Made by a program: the position numbers and the translations under genes
Notes under the pieces: model-generated
Database searches by the model: none
The model's input: only the letters and a program-made list of their open reading frames with translations
Told to the model about the DNA's origin: nothing
Assembly (NCBI GenBank): GCA_008360955.1
Contig: LUCM01009342.1
Location: forward strand, 49,870-113,869
DNA from: Fasciolopsis buskii
Taxonomy: Eukaryota > Platyhelminthes > Trematoda > Plagiorchiida > Fasciolidae
Reading direction: 5' to 3'
Length of the DNA: 64,000 nt
Shown: positions 14,701-27,258 of the stretch, piece after piece
How the letters are laid out: every line of letters starts with the position of its first letter
Position numbering within the stretch: the first letter of the stretch is position 1

Positions 14701-17700
14701 GTACCTCAAATTTACGGCTAGTGCAACAATATTTCGTGAATCAAAGCGTAAAGTCATGGGGCAAGAGCAGGCTGCCGAGTCAGGACCGACGAAACACATC
14801 GATTCGTGACTCGCAGAAATCGTGAAAACCAACTCAATTGCCGAACACGGTATGTGATTGGGCCGATTAAGTTGTTGGGTGTGGGTTTCTTTCATTTAAT
14901 CTGCATGGTTATCTAGCAAAGACGAAATTTTCAAGGTGAAGTTTTATAAGGAACGGTGCAGTGCTTAATATAGGACCACTGGAGCTTTTGCATGCCGCGG
15001 CCATCTTGGTATTCTTCAGCGGCATCCTGACCGGTGTTGACTCCGTTTCAGCCTCTTAGTAGGTATATTATAATCTTTATTCTCACCGGAAGAATATTAT
15101 ACCATTCTCAATGAAGATACAGAGAACAGATGTCACAACTAATGTTTTTGTTGTGTAACCTCTGGATTTCACTAGTTCAAAGGTTGCTGGAACTATTACC
15201 ATCTGCCACCTCCTTGAGAACCAATTAGGGATACATCGAACCCTACCACCCCAGATTTTTGTTTGTGGTCACCCTGTCTTGGATACTAAGGCAAACCAAG
15301 TTGGTTTCGGATTCTAGTAGTCACCAGGGCAAATATTTCTCAAGCTTGATCCTTGCCGAAGCCACCACAAACCATTGTGACCAATAATAACAGGACACCG
15401 GATCTTATTGCAGCCGTCACCGCAATGATGCTCTGTTTATATTGATCGCCTCATCCCTGGATCCCTTCCTTGAAGGTTTTACTATTATTTTCTTACTCCG
15501 ACAACATGAACGATCCAGCCTATATGTAGGGAATCACTGGGATCAGTTTTTTCTTTCTCATTTTGTTTCTTCTGGGACCACCTCGAGCTTTTCTTCAACC
15601 TTCCTCACCTTCCCATGAATATTTCAACCCAGTTGCCTCCTGGTATCTGGTAAACTCCCCAACTTTTGTTGATCTAACTACTTACCTGAAACGACTGCTT
15701 ATATCATAAATAAAACCATGTTCACCTGAACACGGAAGCCGTCCATACCAGCAGGTTGCATATGGCACCGGTCAGGGATGATAAGTTTCGGCGTTGTAAT
15801 TGATCGAGTCATCCGTACTCTGTGGGACACGTAGCAATCCTACGTGTGTCGCCCTATCCCCAATCTTGTTTTCTTCAGTCCGTACAAGCAAAACCCTGTT
15901 GACTTCGGCAGGCTTACCTCAGTATCAGCAATCTCAATTTACGCTACTGATGAAAGCTGAACAGTAGTTTCCGAAACACCAGCGCCAAACTGCGTAGTGA
16001 CAACCGGGATAGGTTGCCGACTCCAGTTGTCAGCGCCAACGGGAAACGAAACTCGGTCTGCGAAATCCACCGTGCTGCCTAGCTTAAAAGAGACAGAGCC
16101 ACAAACTCACCCCCAAAGACATGGTTGATGGCATAAATTCATCTGCATGTATACCTGGCAAATATATCACATACCCAGATAAAACCAAACCTTGATACGA
16201 GCCGGAATATAATTGCTACCCTAGTTCGTTTGATGATAGGCTCAGACTTAAAAATGGCCGTCATGGAAGCGGAAAATTCCGTCAGTTACACATATTGCCG
16301 ATAATGCTTTTTTATTGACTTTTGAGCAATTGATATCATTTTGATAAAAAAACTAAATTATGATTCTGGTAGTCTCTTGCTTCCTTCTTCCCACATTTTA
16401 TGACTCCCTGCGGATATTCTTGTCCTAGAATCTGTGCCACCCTGCCGTCCGCGACTGAATTCAGTTAACCGGTGTCCTTTCCCGCCAACCCAAAGCAATA
16501 AAATCCGCTGTAGTTCAAATCTGATCCCCGATTTTTATTCACCCAGTGGCTACATGGACCCGACCAGCTCCACGAACAGGGCAAAACTGCACTTCATTCT
16601 ATGATCCATTTACCGCTCATTCTGTCAGCCGGGTGACATGGATACTTGCGATGACGTCAGGCTGTGGTTGGGAGGAGTGCTATTAAACACTACAACACAG
16701 AACAAACCGACCCGCACTCTTCACGCGCATTAGGCATCCAGAAGGTTGGCAGCGTCCACCCCCGTCGCTGGGTGTCTCTCTTCTCCCGTTAATTTCGGGG
16801 TAACATTCTGGACACTAAAACGCTCAAGCAACTTACGGTTATCATTCCCCAGGCCGCCTAACTGCCCGCCTAGTTTCTACTCTCAATTTCATCGCATGAT
16901 ATCAGCGTGAACAAATTCCAAACTGTTTCCATTTTTCACTCCACTAATTATTCCGCGATTAGGAAAAAACTTTATTTCTTGGACAGTGCCAAAACATAGA
17001 GTGCGCATGATCACGACGTGCCACGGTAGTGACAAAACAAGATAAAATGAGCACTCAGTTGCAGACGGGGGCTAACCAACGTTTGGTAATACGCAAGTCA
17101 GGTCACGTGTTTCGTAAGAGCATAAATAGCAATGGTTTTCTACTCCGGAGCCTTCTCGTCCGTGTCGCTCGGTATCATTGTAGTGCATCTTGCAGGCCTC
17201 CATAAAAACGCAGCAAACCGAAATGGACCGAGAAGTAATACGTTTTCTGAATGTTTGGAATAAGCATTAATCGCACTTGATGGAATAGATAAAGCGTGGC
17301 ATGAAAAATGCAATAAATCAAAGAGAAGGGCAAATCGGAAGGCAGTTTCTCGTAGAATGCAGAGAAAGTTAGGCAGTATGTTGAACGAACACAAGAAGCA
17401 TAAATCGCAAAAATTGGAAGCACACTCTGTTGGACAAGGAAGACAGCAGCACGGGAAAGAAATTAAGAAATCATTTTTCATATCTAGGAGTTTCGTTTCC
17501 GGTAATTTTGATTTCGTGAATTTCAGCTAAGTCCGATGTTGGGGATGTCGATCGGAAAAGTAGAAGTTAAACCGGAGTAAAGGCAGGCAATGTCTGTTCG
17601 ACTGCCGTGAGGAACAATTGCCAGGAGCAGCAGTCTGTTGCCAAATGTCGTATACCAGAGTAAAGGTTCACGAGAAATGACGGTCCTCCGTCACTTCCAT

Positions 17701-20700
17701 GAAGAACGTTGAGATGCATTTGGAACGTTATCTTGCATCAGATGCCAATAAAAACTCCCCCCGTGGGTCCATCTTGTATGGTTTTGCCTAAAACAGTTTA
17801 TGAACGGGAAAAGAAAGCTCGTGCAAAATGGTGCACGTCAACAAAGGGACTAGATGGCTGTTTACCATTACAGTATTGGCGAGTGGCGCTGATTGAGCGC
17901 TGAAAATCCAAATCAAAAACCCGTTTATGAGTGAAAATGATTATCATCCGCCAACCTATCTGCACCCGCACACCGCTGTAGCTTAGGTGGCCGCCCAATG
18001 TGCGCCTTCTAAGGCGGCGGACATGAACGCATTATTGTGATAAAGCTGCTGTGGACAGGAGGTGAAGGAGAGAATGTAAATATGGTTTGTGTAGGAGAAG
18101 TGAGGCATCAGGTTTCCAGGAGTGGATAATCCCAGGCGAGCCGAAACCACGGTAGCCAAGGTATGAATTTAAAGTTTACCTCAAAGCAGAATGGCTTTTA
18201 AAATTACTGGCGGCAGTCTGGCGCAGTTGCCAGGTGCGGATTAGGTAGCGGTGAGTCACACGAGCGGCTAGGAAAAGGAAAGAACTAGAGCGAATAGTGC
18301 AACCCAAAATGTAGGGTTGGTGGCTGATGTTGTGAGCAATCTGGATTTTTAGTGCATAAAATGATGGTCAAGATAGTCAGGCGTGTAGGTAGTCCACGCT
18401 CTTGATTGAGGAGAAATGAACCCGTATTTGCAGGGCGGACAGTGAACAACCGCTGTAGATATAAACACTGAGCTGGCTGGAAATTATAGATGCACTAGGG
18501 ACTGACTAAATTCACAGCTTAGAAATCATGGACATTATTCCACTCTAGGAGACCATGTCTTTGAAGACAAAGAAATGGTCGGGAACAGCGAGTGTTTTTA
18601 AGTAGAAACTACCATTAAGGGAAGAAAAGTACCCACACAGGACTATACCCACCAAGATGGTTTGAGGTCCGAAGTGTCCACAATGAACAATGGGATATCA
18701 AGGAGGGGTGAGGGCGAAAGAATCCAGATGTTGACATAGTTACATGTGGCGGGAACCTGTTTTGGGTTAGTTAGAAATATAATTGATTCCAAAGAGTCAA
18801 ATCCATTTGCTTAGAAAGAAATCATGAACCATATTCCACATCGCGATGGTACGGTTTCAAGTGCGAAATGCGCACATCTCTTTTCATCCCAACATAAATG
18901 TCGTGTTACGTTTTGAAGTTCGCTCTTCGGTTGTGGGACGTCACGTATATAAAAAAATAATTCTGTCGTCCAAATGCGACCCATATCTTACTGCAGTCGT
19001 GGTGCCATTTGATGCCTGGTGTGGTTAGCGATCCAGCGCAGCCCCATGTATGACCTTGGCAAATAGTTTTCTGGGATGATTGCCCATTTACCAGCGGGCC
19101 CCACATTCGCGTAACTCAAAATCAAGTAGCAGATGAAGAAACGGCAGCCCAAAAGACAAAACGGTTGACTGAGCTAATTTTTTGATGCAAATACCATCGA
19201 ACGCGAGCAAACCATTTTCGTACAACTTTTCCTGTTGCTACATGCCCTCGAATTTCAGCCACGATCTCCAAACGAAAAAGAAACCATCGCCCAACGCAGT
19301 GGCCGAATTTTATTGTTATTCAGAGCACCAGAAATGACAAATGACGTAATGTGTAAATACACGCAGCTGGTTAATTGCATCGCCTTGTTTCCACCCAGGT
19401 CGATGCTTCCATATCTGCAACCACCTACATGTCCTGCCTGCAACAGTGTCCTACAAGACAGGTTAAGCCAGATCTGATCATATTTTCTACAATAAAATAG
19501 TGTACATTTATTTACCCTCACGCTGTGCGTTTCTTCACGTCATACTCTTTCCGCATCTGCCCAGTGTCCTTCATATTGCGTTATATGGTTCTCCCCAAAA
19601 CCAAGTGGAAATCACCACATGGCATCGCAAAACTGCTCACGCTTCTTCAAACTTTCAGCCATTTTGCTTCTAGTGTCTGTGCGCCATAACCGTCAGACGG
19701 GATACATTCCAGAATGTTCTTCTTCCTTCCTCCACTTTTTCACGCCTGCCATCCGTTTACGACCAGAACTTTCAACCAATCGGCTAGCCGAAACAAAAGC
19801 AATCCAAACAATCGGTCATGTGCTTTCATATCTCCATAGTGTCCATCCCGTTCTACTGTAATCACGTCTTTCGATGATGGCCTGGCCGCCGCCCGTGCAC
19901 CGCCACATTATTAGGCACAACGGAGGGCATTCCAGATGCTGCTCTCGGAACCGAAGTGTTCACCTAGGCACAGTCACATTTCCAATTGCCTTTGAATCAC
20001 ATTGCATCTCGCTGTCCCAAGCATCGTAACAAGGAAACTACGGGGTCCTCCTAAGCTCAGCCTTCACGCAAACACCTACGAATTCTACAGTCGAGCTGTA
20101 AGATTCACAACCAGTAAGCACAAAACTGTGATGTCACATGCTAGTGGCTCACGAAGACAGTCTTCATTATTGTGTCACGTTCAGCTACAACTGTCTACCC
20201 GTCCGTTTGGACGTCACTGCCACCCTTCCAAGAATAAAAATTACCGGCAACTTGTGATAAGCTACAGTCGCCCACATGCGCATTTACGGCTGAGGAAGAC
20301 ACCATCGCCACTCACCTGCCCATTACATACACTTCTTTAACATTTGCGTTCACAGACTCCAAAAGTGCTTTCTCCCCCATATCCTCAGATTGAACTTTTA
20401 TCTTGCAATAGCCTAATTTTCTCCATGTCGCGAACATCATTTACAGATCCTCGTCACTTTTTCCTTCGTCATATGCATTTCATCAGCGATGGTTCGCGCT
20501 CTATTTCATTTCATTTTGGTTTCTCCCTCTCATATCAACATGTTCCTTCTCCATGTTCCTGACCATAAGAATTGTCTCATACAGCATCCCCTCGCCTTTG
20601 CATGCCATTTAACCGTTCCCATCTTTATGTTTCTTATGTGACGTCCATTTAGGTCTCATCAGCACGTAACTCCGAATGTGGTCTTCCTGGAAAAACCTTG

Positions 20701-23000
20701 CAATTCTCTACAGCCATCGAGCTTCATAGCCTCAGCTCTAAACCCTTGTGCCTTCATGCATATAAACAAGCTGTAAAATTACATCTGCTGTCGATTTTGC
20801 GCGCTCCGTTTTCCCTTGAGGTTTATTGATTAACCAGTCTGTTCTCAAACCTATGAGGTGTGAGGTCATACTTCCGACCCCCGCACATTTGTTTAACACG
20901 TTTTTACTCCTGCCAGCTTTTGGGCCTATTGTTCGTGCATGATTCGGCCTCGCTTTTCTCGCGAATCCAGAAACATATATAATACTATTATCTTTACTAT
21001 TCCAAGCCAAACTTAACCAGAAACGAAGAGCCGAGGTGCAACTCAGATCCAGTTACTAAAACCTCCGACACAAGCTCGTGCGTCACCTATTCAGTTTCCA
21101 TGGGAATCTGGGGGACAGGTCTGAGGCTCGATTACTGGTCCCGTTTAACGCATACACTACACCACGTTTAACTTTCCGGAATACCCACAAGCTGACGGAA
21201 CACCACAATCAGCAAAATTTGTTCAGTAACTCCACCAAAAGGAGGTGCGCAATCCTTTACCAACTGCAGCCCTACCGCCAAAAAATATCATATCTCAACT
21301 TCAGAAGTCGCAGCATGCAGAATAATGATTTGTCTTCTTAGAAGCGGCTTCACTTACCAAAGGAAGTGACGGTTTTTTATCCATTTACCCCACGGTCCAC
21401 TTGACCGCGTTCCTGCGGACTGCGAATTCTGCCCAAGTAAATCTTCAATATAGTTCATCTTTTGAATGGTCTTGCGTAGTCAGGAATTTTTAAATTTTTC
21501 CCCATCTACAACATCCTACCCAAGCAGCACAAGTGTCACCGTGATTACTTGTCGCTGACACGATGCCGGTTCAAATCTATTCAGAATTCTTCCAAAAGCT
21601 AAATCTTTACATTGGTTTTTAAAATCCGCTCGTGAAATCCTTACAAATGTCATCAAAAAAATCTTACTTTTACACACAAATCCTTATTCAAACCAAAATT
21701 GTTGTGCACAGTATCATTGCCAAATCTGCGTAATGGCCAATAGCAATCTACTCCGCACTTTACAATTAGGCTGTCCAGTAAAGCTCTAGTAATTCCTTAG
21801 TGATCCACTTGTTTGCGCAATATGGCCAAATTCTCAACAGTTATTGCGCCGTTTCATGGCCCATGATGCTACAGATGCTCTCCATAAATGATGTATTTGA
21901 TAATGGAACCCTAATCCGTAAATTTTCCAGGGAATTCTAGTTCTCCGATATGTTGCGTCATTCTGTGCACCGCTGATTCTGAACCTGCGGAAGTTCTCGT
22001 GTTGCTTCCACGTGCAGAATGTACGATGCAGGCAAAATACAGCTAAAGCACTTTATGCTAACTGACAGAGATGAAAACGATTTTGGATGAAGAGGCGACG
22101 GTTGGCCGTGCAGGGGCTATTTGTTCTAGCGAAAGTACCAATTAATATCCCGGCTGCATTATTTGCATAACTCTGACCACATTGACTTGCTGCTGCAACC
22201 ACCAAGTGCAGGGTGTCCACCGTAGCTCTTTTTTGAAAACTGTTGCTGTGTGGCGCGATCATTCTCAGATTACTCAATCTCATGAAGTACTTGCTGTCGA
22301 TAGTCGATAAAACGCTTCGACAAGCAAGAGGACGGTGGAAAACGCCGACATGCAGCTCTGTCTAATGGATAACATACCACTTCACAAAACAATCGCCTGA
22401 TTATAGGAAATGAAACTTTTGTATACATACTGAAAAGTCGACCAACTTGTGCGCTGTATATCGTGGATCGTTTTTTTTCGCAAAAATTGCGACATGACCT
22501 CAACGAGCGCTGACATAAAGAATGCTGATGTGTAAGTGGCTTGACAATAGATAAAGAAAACCTCCAAGAGCTGCAGCCTGAATTTCCACCAGTGGAGGAA
22601 AATAAGCAAAATAAGCAAAATATCCGCAAATGAAAGGGAGCTGCAGGCAGTAAGCGAAGTTCATAAACGAGGCGATAAAATTAAAGAGACAACCAAAGTC
22701 AAACTTCCGCTAAGCTCTGGCAGACGGGAAGAAAAGCACCTCAAAGATGTTATCGGTATTTCGCATCAATGAAGGCAACTATAAACGTTACGCTCACGTC
22801 CAGTAATGGAGTGAAAACGTAAGAAGACAGTGGTAACACTCACGTCCTGAGCACTAATTTATAAGTGAGCACTGGTCAGCACATGTTGACTGAGTGACCG
22901 TTTGTGACGACTAGGATCATCAAACTACAAGCGGCAGTTGAAAACAAGCAACCGGTACTAAATGAGGTAAACACAAATAAATGAAAAAGCCCGGACTGGA
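11730..23000. other. No recognised gene; unassigned DNA
   Basis: About 11 kb without a defensible exon or element. Many short frames overlap on both strands. I searched by eye for reverse transcriptase YxDD boxes, GIY-YIG or transposase motifs and long simple repeats, and saw none. The stretch may hold decayed repeats or long intron sequence. Confidence 0.5.
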
Positions 23001-23030
23001 TCTACCTGGCTATTTGAAAACCATCGCCCC

Positions 23031-23465
23031 TCACAATGAGTGTACCTGTAATCGGTATTTACCAAGTCTCCATGAACCAGGGTAGAATACTGGTGAAATG
23101 GAAGGCCGAGGATGCAGTAGTTCCGCAAAGACAGGTGGAAACAATCGGCCGGTAAGCCTCACGTGTGCCTTTCGCAGGTGCCCTGATGGACGGATAGGGA
23201 GCACATGTAAATACCTGATGAACTTGCCAGTGCCTAACCATGCTGGGTGGTGCTCACGGATGCGTTCAGACAAGCGCCTGGTCGTGCGGCCGATGTAAAT
23301 TGTCCCACAGGAACATGTGAATGAATAGATACAAAACGAGGCTGCAGAATCAGGGACTTTGTCTTTCAACCATAAAGACACAGCGGGGCGGGATTTGAAC
23401 AGAATACGAAGCCTGGCTGCGTGAAAATATTTTGTCAAGATATGTATATTGTGATGTAACGGCAT
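23031..23465 (-). mobile_element. Penelope-like element fragment with GIY-YIG endonuclease
   Basis: A 144-codon minus-strand frame carries the C-terminal endonuclease of a Penelope-like retroelement. Residues 45-61 read CIYSFTCSCGTIYIGRT, followed by TRRLSERIREHHPAW (62-76). This gives the (G)IY and YIG strands, the conserved Arg after YIG and the His-rich helix. The Cys pairs (45, 51, 53) match the Cys-rich linker of this group. Upstream residues 12-38 (HAARLRILFKSRPAV, LKDKVPD) resemble the linker between reverse transcriptase and endonuclease. In intact elements this enzyme nicks target DNA for reverse transcription. After residue 78 the frame appears to slip: a neighbouring frame continues better (SIRA, AYRPIVSTCLCG), so the copy is frameshifted. 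No Penelope reverse transcriptase is visible upstream, where a CR1-like element lies instead. The family call is firm and the boundaries are approximate. Confidence 0.85.
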
Positions 23466-23744
23466 GAGTACGAATCACAGAATGAAATTCACTTACCATC
23501 CAAACGCACTGTGGTAAAAGGAGGTGGTGAGCATTTGGTTGGCGCGGTGCAACAAACTAAAGACCGGGGAGTACTCTGTTAAGTTCACTCCAGCTCGCAT
23601 AGGGAAAAATTGGCCTTCAGCCACTCGAGAGTCTAGATTGGTGCATTCTCGGCCGGCGCCCGTGGTCGCCAGCACTAAGTAGATTGTTCCGTTTCCAAAA
23701 AGCAAACTAATAATTTAGCATGAGATCTAGCAGATGCCTTGTGT

Positions 23745-24566
23745 TCACACCTGTAACTTGCTGTTCCATCGCTGATTATAGCCACACCCAGAAGGGGTGC
23801 AGAGCTTTCTTAAATCCACAAAACCTATGATAGTCGGCGCCTCAGTCAAGAACCTGGCCCTCATCTGAAGCCCTGTGTTGTGCCGCGGTTTCAAACCAGA
23901 ACCTCTCTTTTCCATGTCCGCTGCAGGAGTGAACGTTTCCTCACGTTCGAGGTTTGAGTTACCCCTCAGTATTTCGAACATCTCAATTAGACAACCGCCT
24001 GTGCATCGGCAGCTGAGAGATAAAATGCCGACATCGCAGAATAATTCATCGTAGTTTGTGTCAGTCCGGTCAGCCTTTACCTTTGTGACCAGCATTTGTA
24101 CTTTTTATAAACAGTTTATTTTTTTGCAGATACATAGCCCAGGCCTGAGCACGAAACCCCAAGTGCGGTTGTTGCGACAATACAGTACAGGAACCTTTCG
24201 GGATATCGTCTGTTTGAGTTGCAAAGGAGCCCCTAAGGACTTATTTACCATGATTACCAAATCCCTATAGGATTTTAATTTGCTCGTAAGTGTTGCAGCC
24301 ACACCCTTTGCTTTATAAATATCCATTGCGATAACCGTTTCGTTCTCCTCATGTCTTTCCCCAGAGGTCAGCCTTTGGCAGTTGTCCAGGATCCATGGAG
24401 GGCCCCACTTACGTTGCTCGGCTTCGGCTGCCATGATGTCCTCATCTGTATCGATACATGCTAATTCGACATCAGCAAAAATATTCCGAGTGTTGCAAGC
24501 GCTCTGTGCTAGGTAGCTGACGAATATGAAGAAGTTCGTCTTAGGGCGGTTCCGTTGTGATTTCAA
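23745..24566 (-). mobile_element. CR1-like LINE relic: reverse transcriptase palm and C-terminal region
   Basis: Two minus-strand frames (24105-24566, then 23745-24095) line up in order with the end of a CR1-clade reverse transcriptase. FFIFV is followed by a box reading FADV (24468-24479), where active copies have F/YADD. Next come DTDEDIM, then KAKGVAATLTSKLKSYRD (standing for the usual 'KDLGVxxTSxLKSY'), NKSLGAPLQLKQTISR and LRPGL. After a frameshift the next frame gives LVTKVKADRTDTNYDEL and then CLIEMFEILRGNSN, matching the 'dLIEmyKILrG' signature near the CR1 C-terminus. In an intact element this domain copies its own RNA at a nicked target. The second catalytic Asp is lost and the frame is broken, so this copy is dead. 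The upstream part and endonuclease were not found. Confidence 0.7.
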
Positions 24567-24569
24567 GTC

Positions 24570-25800
24570 GGCACGTCAGCGGGCTCGTAAAATACACGCA
24601 AACCCGGATCAAATATGTCATTCCACTGGGAAATTCGTCTAGTCAGATTTTAGCCTACCCCGCTATAGTAATATCAGCAGACTACTCGTGCTGAACAGTC
24701 GCAGCCGCTTCCTGAAGGGCAAGGGGTGCTCTCCAGATTGCCGTATGTGCTAACCCGTAGGAAACCGGGATGCCTTTCAATCTGTGCACGGCGACAGTGG
24801 GGCAACATTCAGATTACTGAGTAAGAACACGAGCAACATTTCTCGGAAAGGACATGACCTGCCTCGGGGTGCACTACGAGTTGCTCTTAGAGAGAGGTGA
24901 TTTGTACTCCAGAAAGCTGAAAGATACAAAGCTATATTCGACAGATTAGCGCAGGTTCAGGAGCGCATCGAATGAAAAGTTAAAGATAATGGGGGTTAAA
25001 GGGAAGTTTGGACAACCTCCGGCGACGTGTCCGGGCAAGCTGCCGATGACGGAACTCGGAACAGTTTTGCAAAGTTGTGGTAGTTCTGCTGCAGGTTAAA
25101 TTTTCGTGCATGCGATTTCCGAGAAGTAGTAGGTGCCAGAGAAGTCGGCGCATTCAAAATATTACTTCATAATTTGAGGCATCGATTATTCCTAGTGTTC
25201 AACTCCCTGTATCTAGGGTTTAGTAAAAGCGACAGTATTTGTCAGAATGGTATTATGAAATGACGGATCACAATCACAGTGAAGGTTTTCTCCTCTCAAA
25301 GATGAGAAGAGGCTTCTACCCTTTCTTACTTGTGGCAATTAGGGAATAGTCTAACAAGCTGATTGTGAACTGAGTACGAAAGTAGCAATGGTGAGCGGTA
25401 AATCATGTGCATAATATCAAAAGAACTTTGAAAGCTCCAGTGGTCTTTGACGGTGATGTGGTCCTCGCTGAACTAGGCTAAGGTGTTGCAGGATTTCTGA
25501 ATATGTATACGGTCCTGGGAACTTGACGGATTTCCGGCCTTGTATATAACAGCCTAACATATTAATGTGCATATATCTTTGGACACAGAACCAAGACGGT
25601 GCCTCGTAGAAACCAAATAACTTCAGAAATCGCATAGTGTTAGAATCCGATGAAAACTGCGAACAGCAAACCGATCTAGACAGTCGTTTAACTGTGACGT
25701 TCACATCTGTCCTGTGCAGGCTGAACTGAATTGAGCTGATTTGATCATCGAGGCGTATTTTGGACGCCGTCCTACCTTTGCGAGTCCTGCTCGAGGCTGA
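24570..25800. other. Unassigned DNA between LINE relic and gene fragment
   Basis: No exon or element is recognised. It may contain further decayed upstream sequence of the CR1-like element (minus strand) and possibly 5' untranslated or intron sequence of the plus-strand gene beginning near 25.8 kb. The long minus-strand frame at 25417-25917 is treated as chance, because it overlaps the better-supported plus-strand exon. Confidence 0.4.
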
Positions 25801-25807
25801 TGTGACT

Positions 25808-25906
25808 ATGTCTGCCGAAGTTGAGATTAACCCATTTCGACCTGGGGGTGAACTTTGCAAAGAAGCGGATGATATTTTAAAAAATTCTACGATCCTACGG
25901 GATACG
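25808..25906 (+). CDS. Candidate exon 1 (33 codons) of a CaaX-ended protein
   Basis: The exon starts at an ATG with A at -3 and encodes 33 residues including NPFRPGGELCKEADDIL (residues 8-24). NPF is the known ligand of EH domains in endocytic proteins, but that role here is inference. It ends at ACG followed by GTAATT (donor at 25907). The next plus-strand open frame begins after an acceptor at 26740 in the same phase (0), so the two join cleanly as DT-VIIKDPSL. The intron would be 834 bp. The frame is open a further 21 codons upstream without another ATG, so this may be an internal exon whose left edge is an AG near 25.8 kb. I do not recognise the family. The composition (acidic, NPF, GGEL, EADDIL) looks protein-like, unlike the noise frames around it. 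Confidence 0.45.
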
Positions 25907-26740
25907 GTAATTTCCAAACAAATAGTTTATAATTTTTACTGCACGTCCATATCCTCCGGTTGACGATTAGTGGCTCTTTGGTACATAAGCTTTCGCCCGT
26001 TTACCAAGCAGCATCGTGTTGCTAATATTTTCATCGCAAACACCGTGTTTTTCATCTGAATTTCCATGCTGCCGAGTAGATCTTAAGTAGAGATTAAACT
26101 AGTCTGGATACTGATGAGATGAAGTTTTGGGGAAGGACAAAATCAAGCCACAAGTCGACTCAGCAGAATAATAAAAGTAAACGCTAATCGCGCTAGCTTT
26201 CATGTTAGGACAGTATAGTCTGTGGGGAGACATTGCCTCTCATCTTTTGCTCATGGTAGGTTTCATTGGACTATATGGAACCGGATGGGGGTTAAACTGA
26301 GTTGCCCATGAATTCAGTAGACTTGGAAACTACTAGAGGGGCACCTTCTTTGCAGCTGAAAAAAGTACAAAAGGCCGAAGAAGTTCGCAGTGATGTTTTG
26401 TTGAAACATGCACTTAGGGGGTCGACCATAAAACAATAGGTGGACATTGTATCTTGTAGATTCTCGATTGTCACGAAGCATCGTGATCATATAAAGAAAA
26501 CGGTTGGGTTTCAGTCATGCGTTTCCATTCCATACAGGAAAAGCAGGTATTTTGTGAACGCTCCTGTTTTATTTCAACTTAGATGTAAAGGTGTTTCCTA
26601 TGGTCCTGTATGGTTTGTGACTTAGTTATCTGACACTGATTCCCAGTAGGTTCTGCCGAGTTAGTATCGAAATCTCGAAGTCATTGCTATTTTTCTTTCA
26701 GCGCTAAAGTTTTTTGTCCTCTGCATTTTGGGATCTTTAG

Positions 26741-27058
26741 GTGATCATCAAGGATCCATCTCTCCGACCTGCTAATGGCACTGCAGTTAATCATTCTGTA
26801 ACGGACCATAGCAACTCTCCTATTGAGCCCACTCACGCGGGAGACACACGCGCGTCACCCAAGTCTAAGGCCACTGGAAATGGTCCTGCGGTTGCGGTCA
26901 GTCAGATCACTCCTCATCCATCCGAACCAATCACGTGCGAGGTCACTGCTTCCCGTGTCCCTCCAGTTGAGGCACGTGCTCCGTATCAAGAACCCAAAGT
27001 GGAACATGTCAACATTAAGCCGAATCGACGACCAACTAAATGTTGTGTTTTGGTTTGA
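26741..27058 (+). CDS. Candidate terminal exon (105 codons) ending in CCVLV
   Basis: The open frame begins directly after a TTTAG acceptor (26736-26740) and runs 105 codons to TGA. Joined to the 25.8 kb exon it gives 138 residues. The chain is rich in Pro, Ser, Thr and Ala, with no membrane segment, and is probably disordered. It ends with a basic stretch (KPNRRPTK) and then CCVLV. The last four residues, C-V-L-V, fit a CaaX prenylation box, and the preceding Cys could be palmitoylated. That is the layout of lipid-anchored membrane proteins such as paralemmins and Ras-type GTPases. A resemblance to the paralemmin C-terminus (a hydrophobic VI-acidic stretch, then an NG- and Pro-rich linker, then KCC) is suggestive only. 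A poly(A) signal follows the stop by about 195 bases. Lipid anchoring is inference and the function is unknown. Confidence 0.5.
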   Translation: MIIKDPSLRPANGTAVNHSVTDHSNSPIEPTHAGDTRASPKSKATGNGPAVAVSQITPHPSEPITCEVTASRVPPVEARAPYQEPKVEHVNIKPNRRPTKCCVLV

Positions 27059-27252
27059 ATAAGAACTGCCAAATGTAAACGTTGAGATATTCTTCTTGGC
27101 TTTGGCTGACCGTATCGCTATGCATACAATCGTAAGTTTTATGCGGCAGCGGGAGTTAAAACCGGACTGCCTCGTTGAGGATATTTTTTTGACTGTTGCT
27201 CTTCAGACATTCTGGAATATTCCAAGCTGATTTGTGTTGTCTTGGCAAAGCC

Positions 27253-27258
27253 AATAAA
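27253..27258 (+). promoter_or_regulatory. AATAAA polyadenylation signal candidate
   Basis: A canonical AATAAA lies about 195 bases downstream of the TGA at 27056-27058, before the first LINE sequence at about 27.67 kb. The position suits a short 3' untranslated region for the CCVLV gene. A hexamer alone is weak evidence. Confidence 0.35.

Noticed and set aside
21560..21600. B-box-like GGTTCAAATCT
   Set aside because: No A box at the right spacing and no acceptor pairing; chance match.
25417..25917. 166-codon minus-strand open frame, the longest outside LINEs
   Set aside because: No domain or motif, and it overlaps the plus-strand exon that has a phase-matched splice partner; likely chance.
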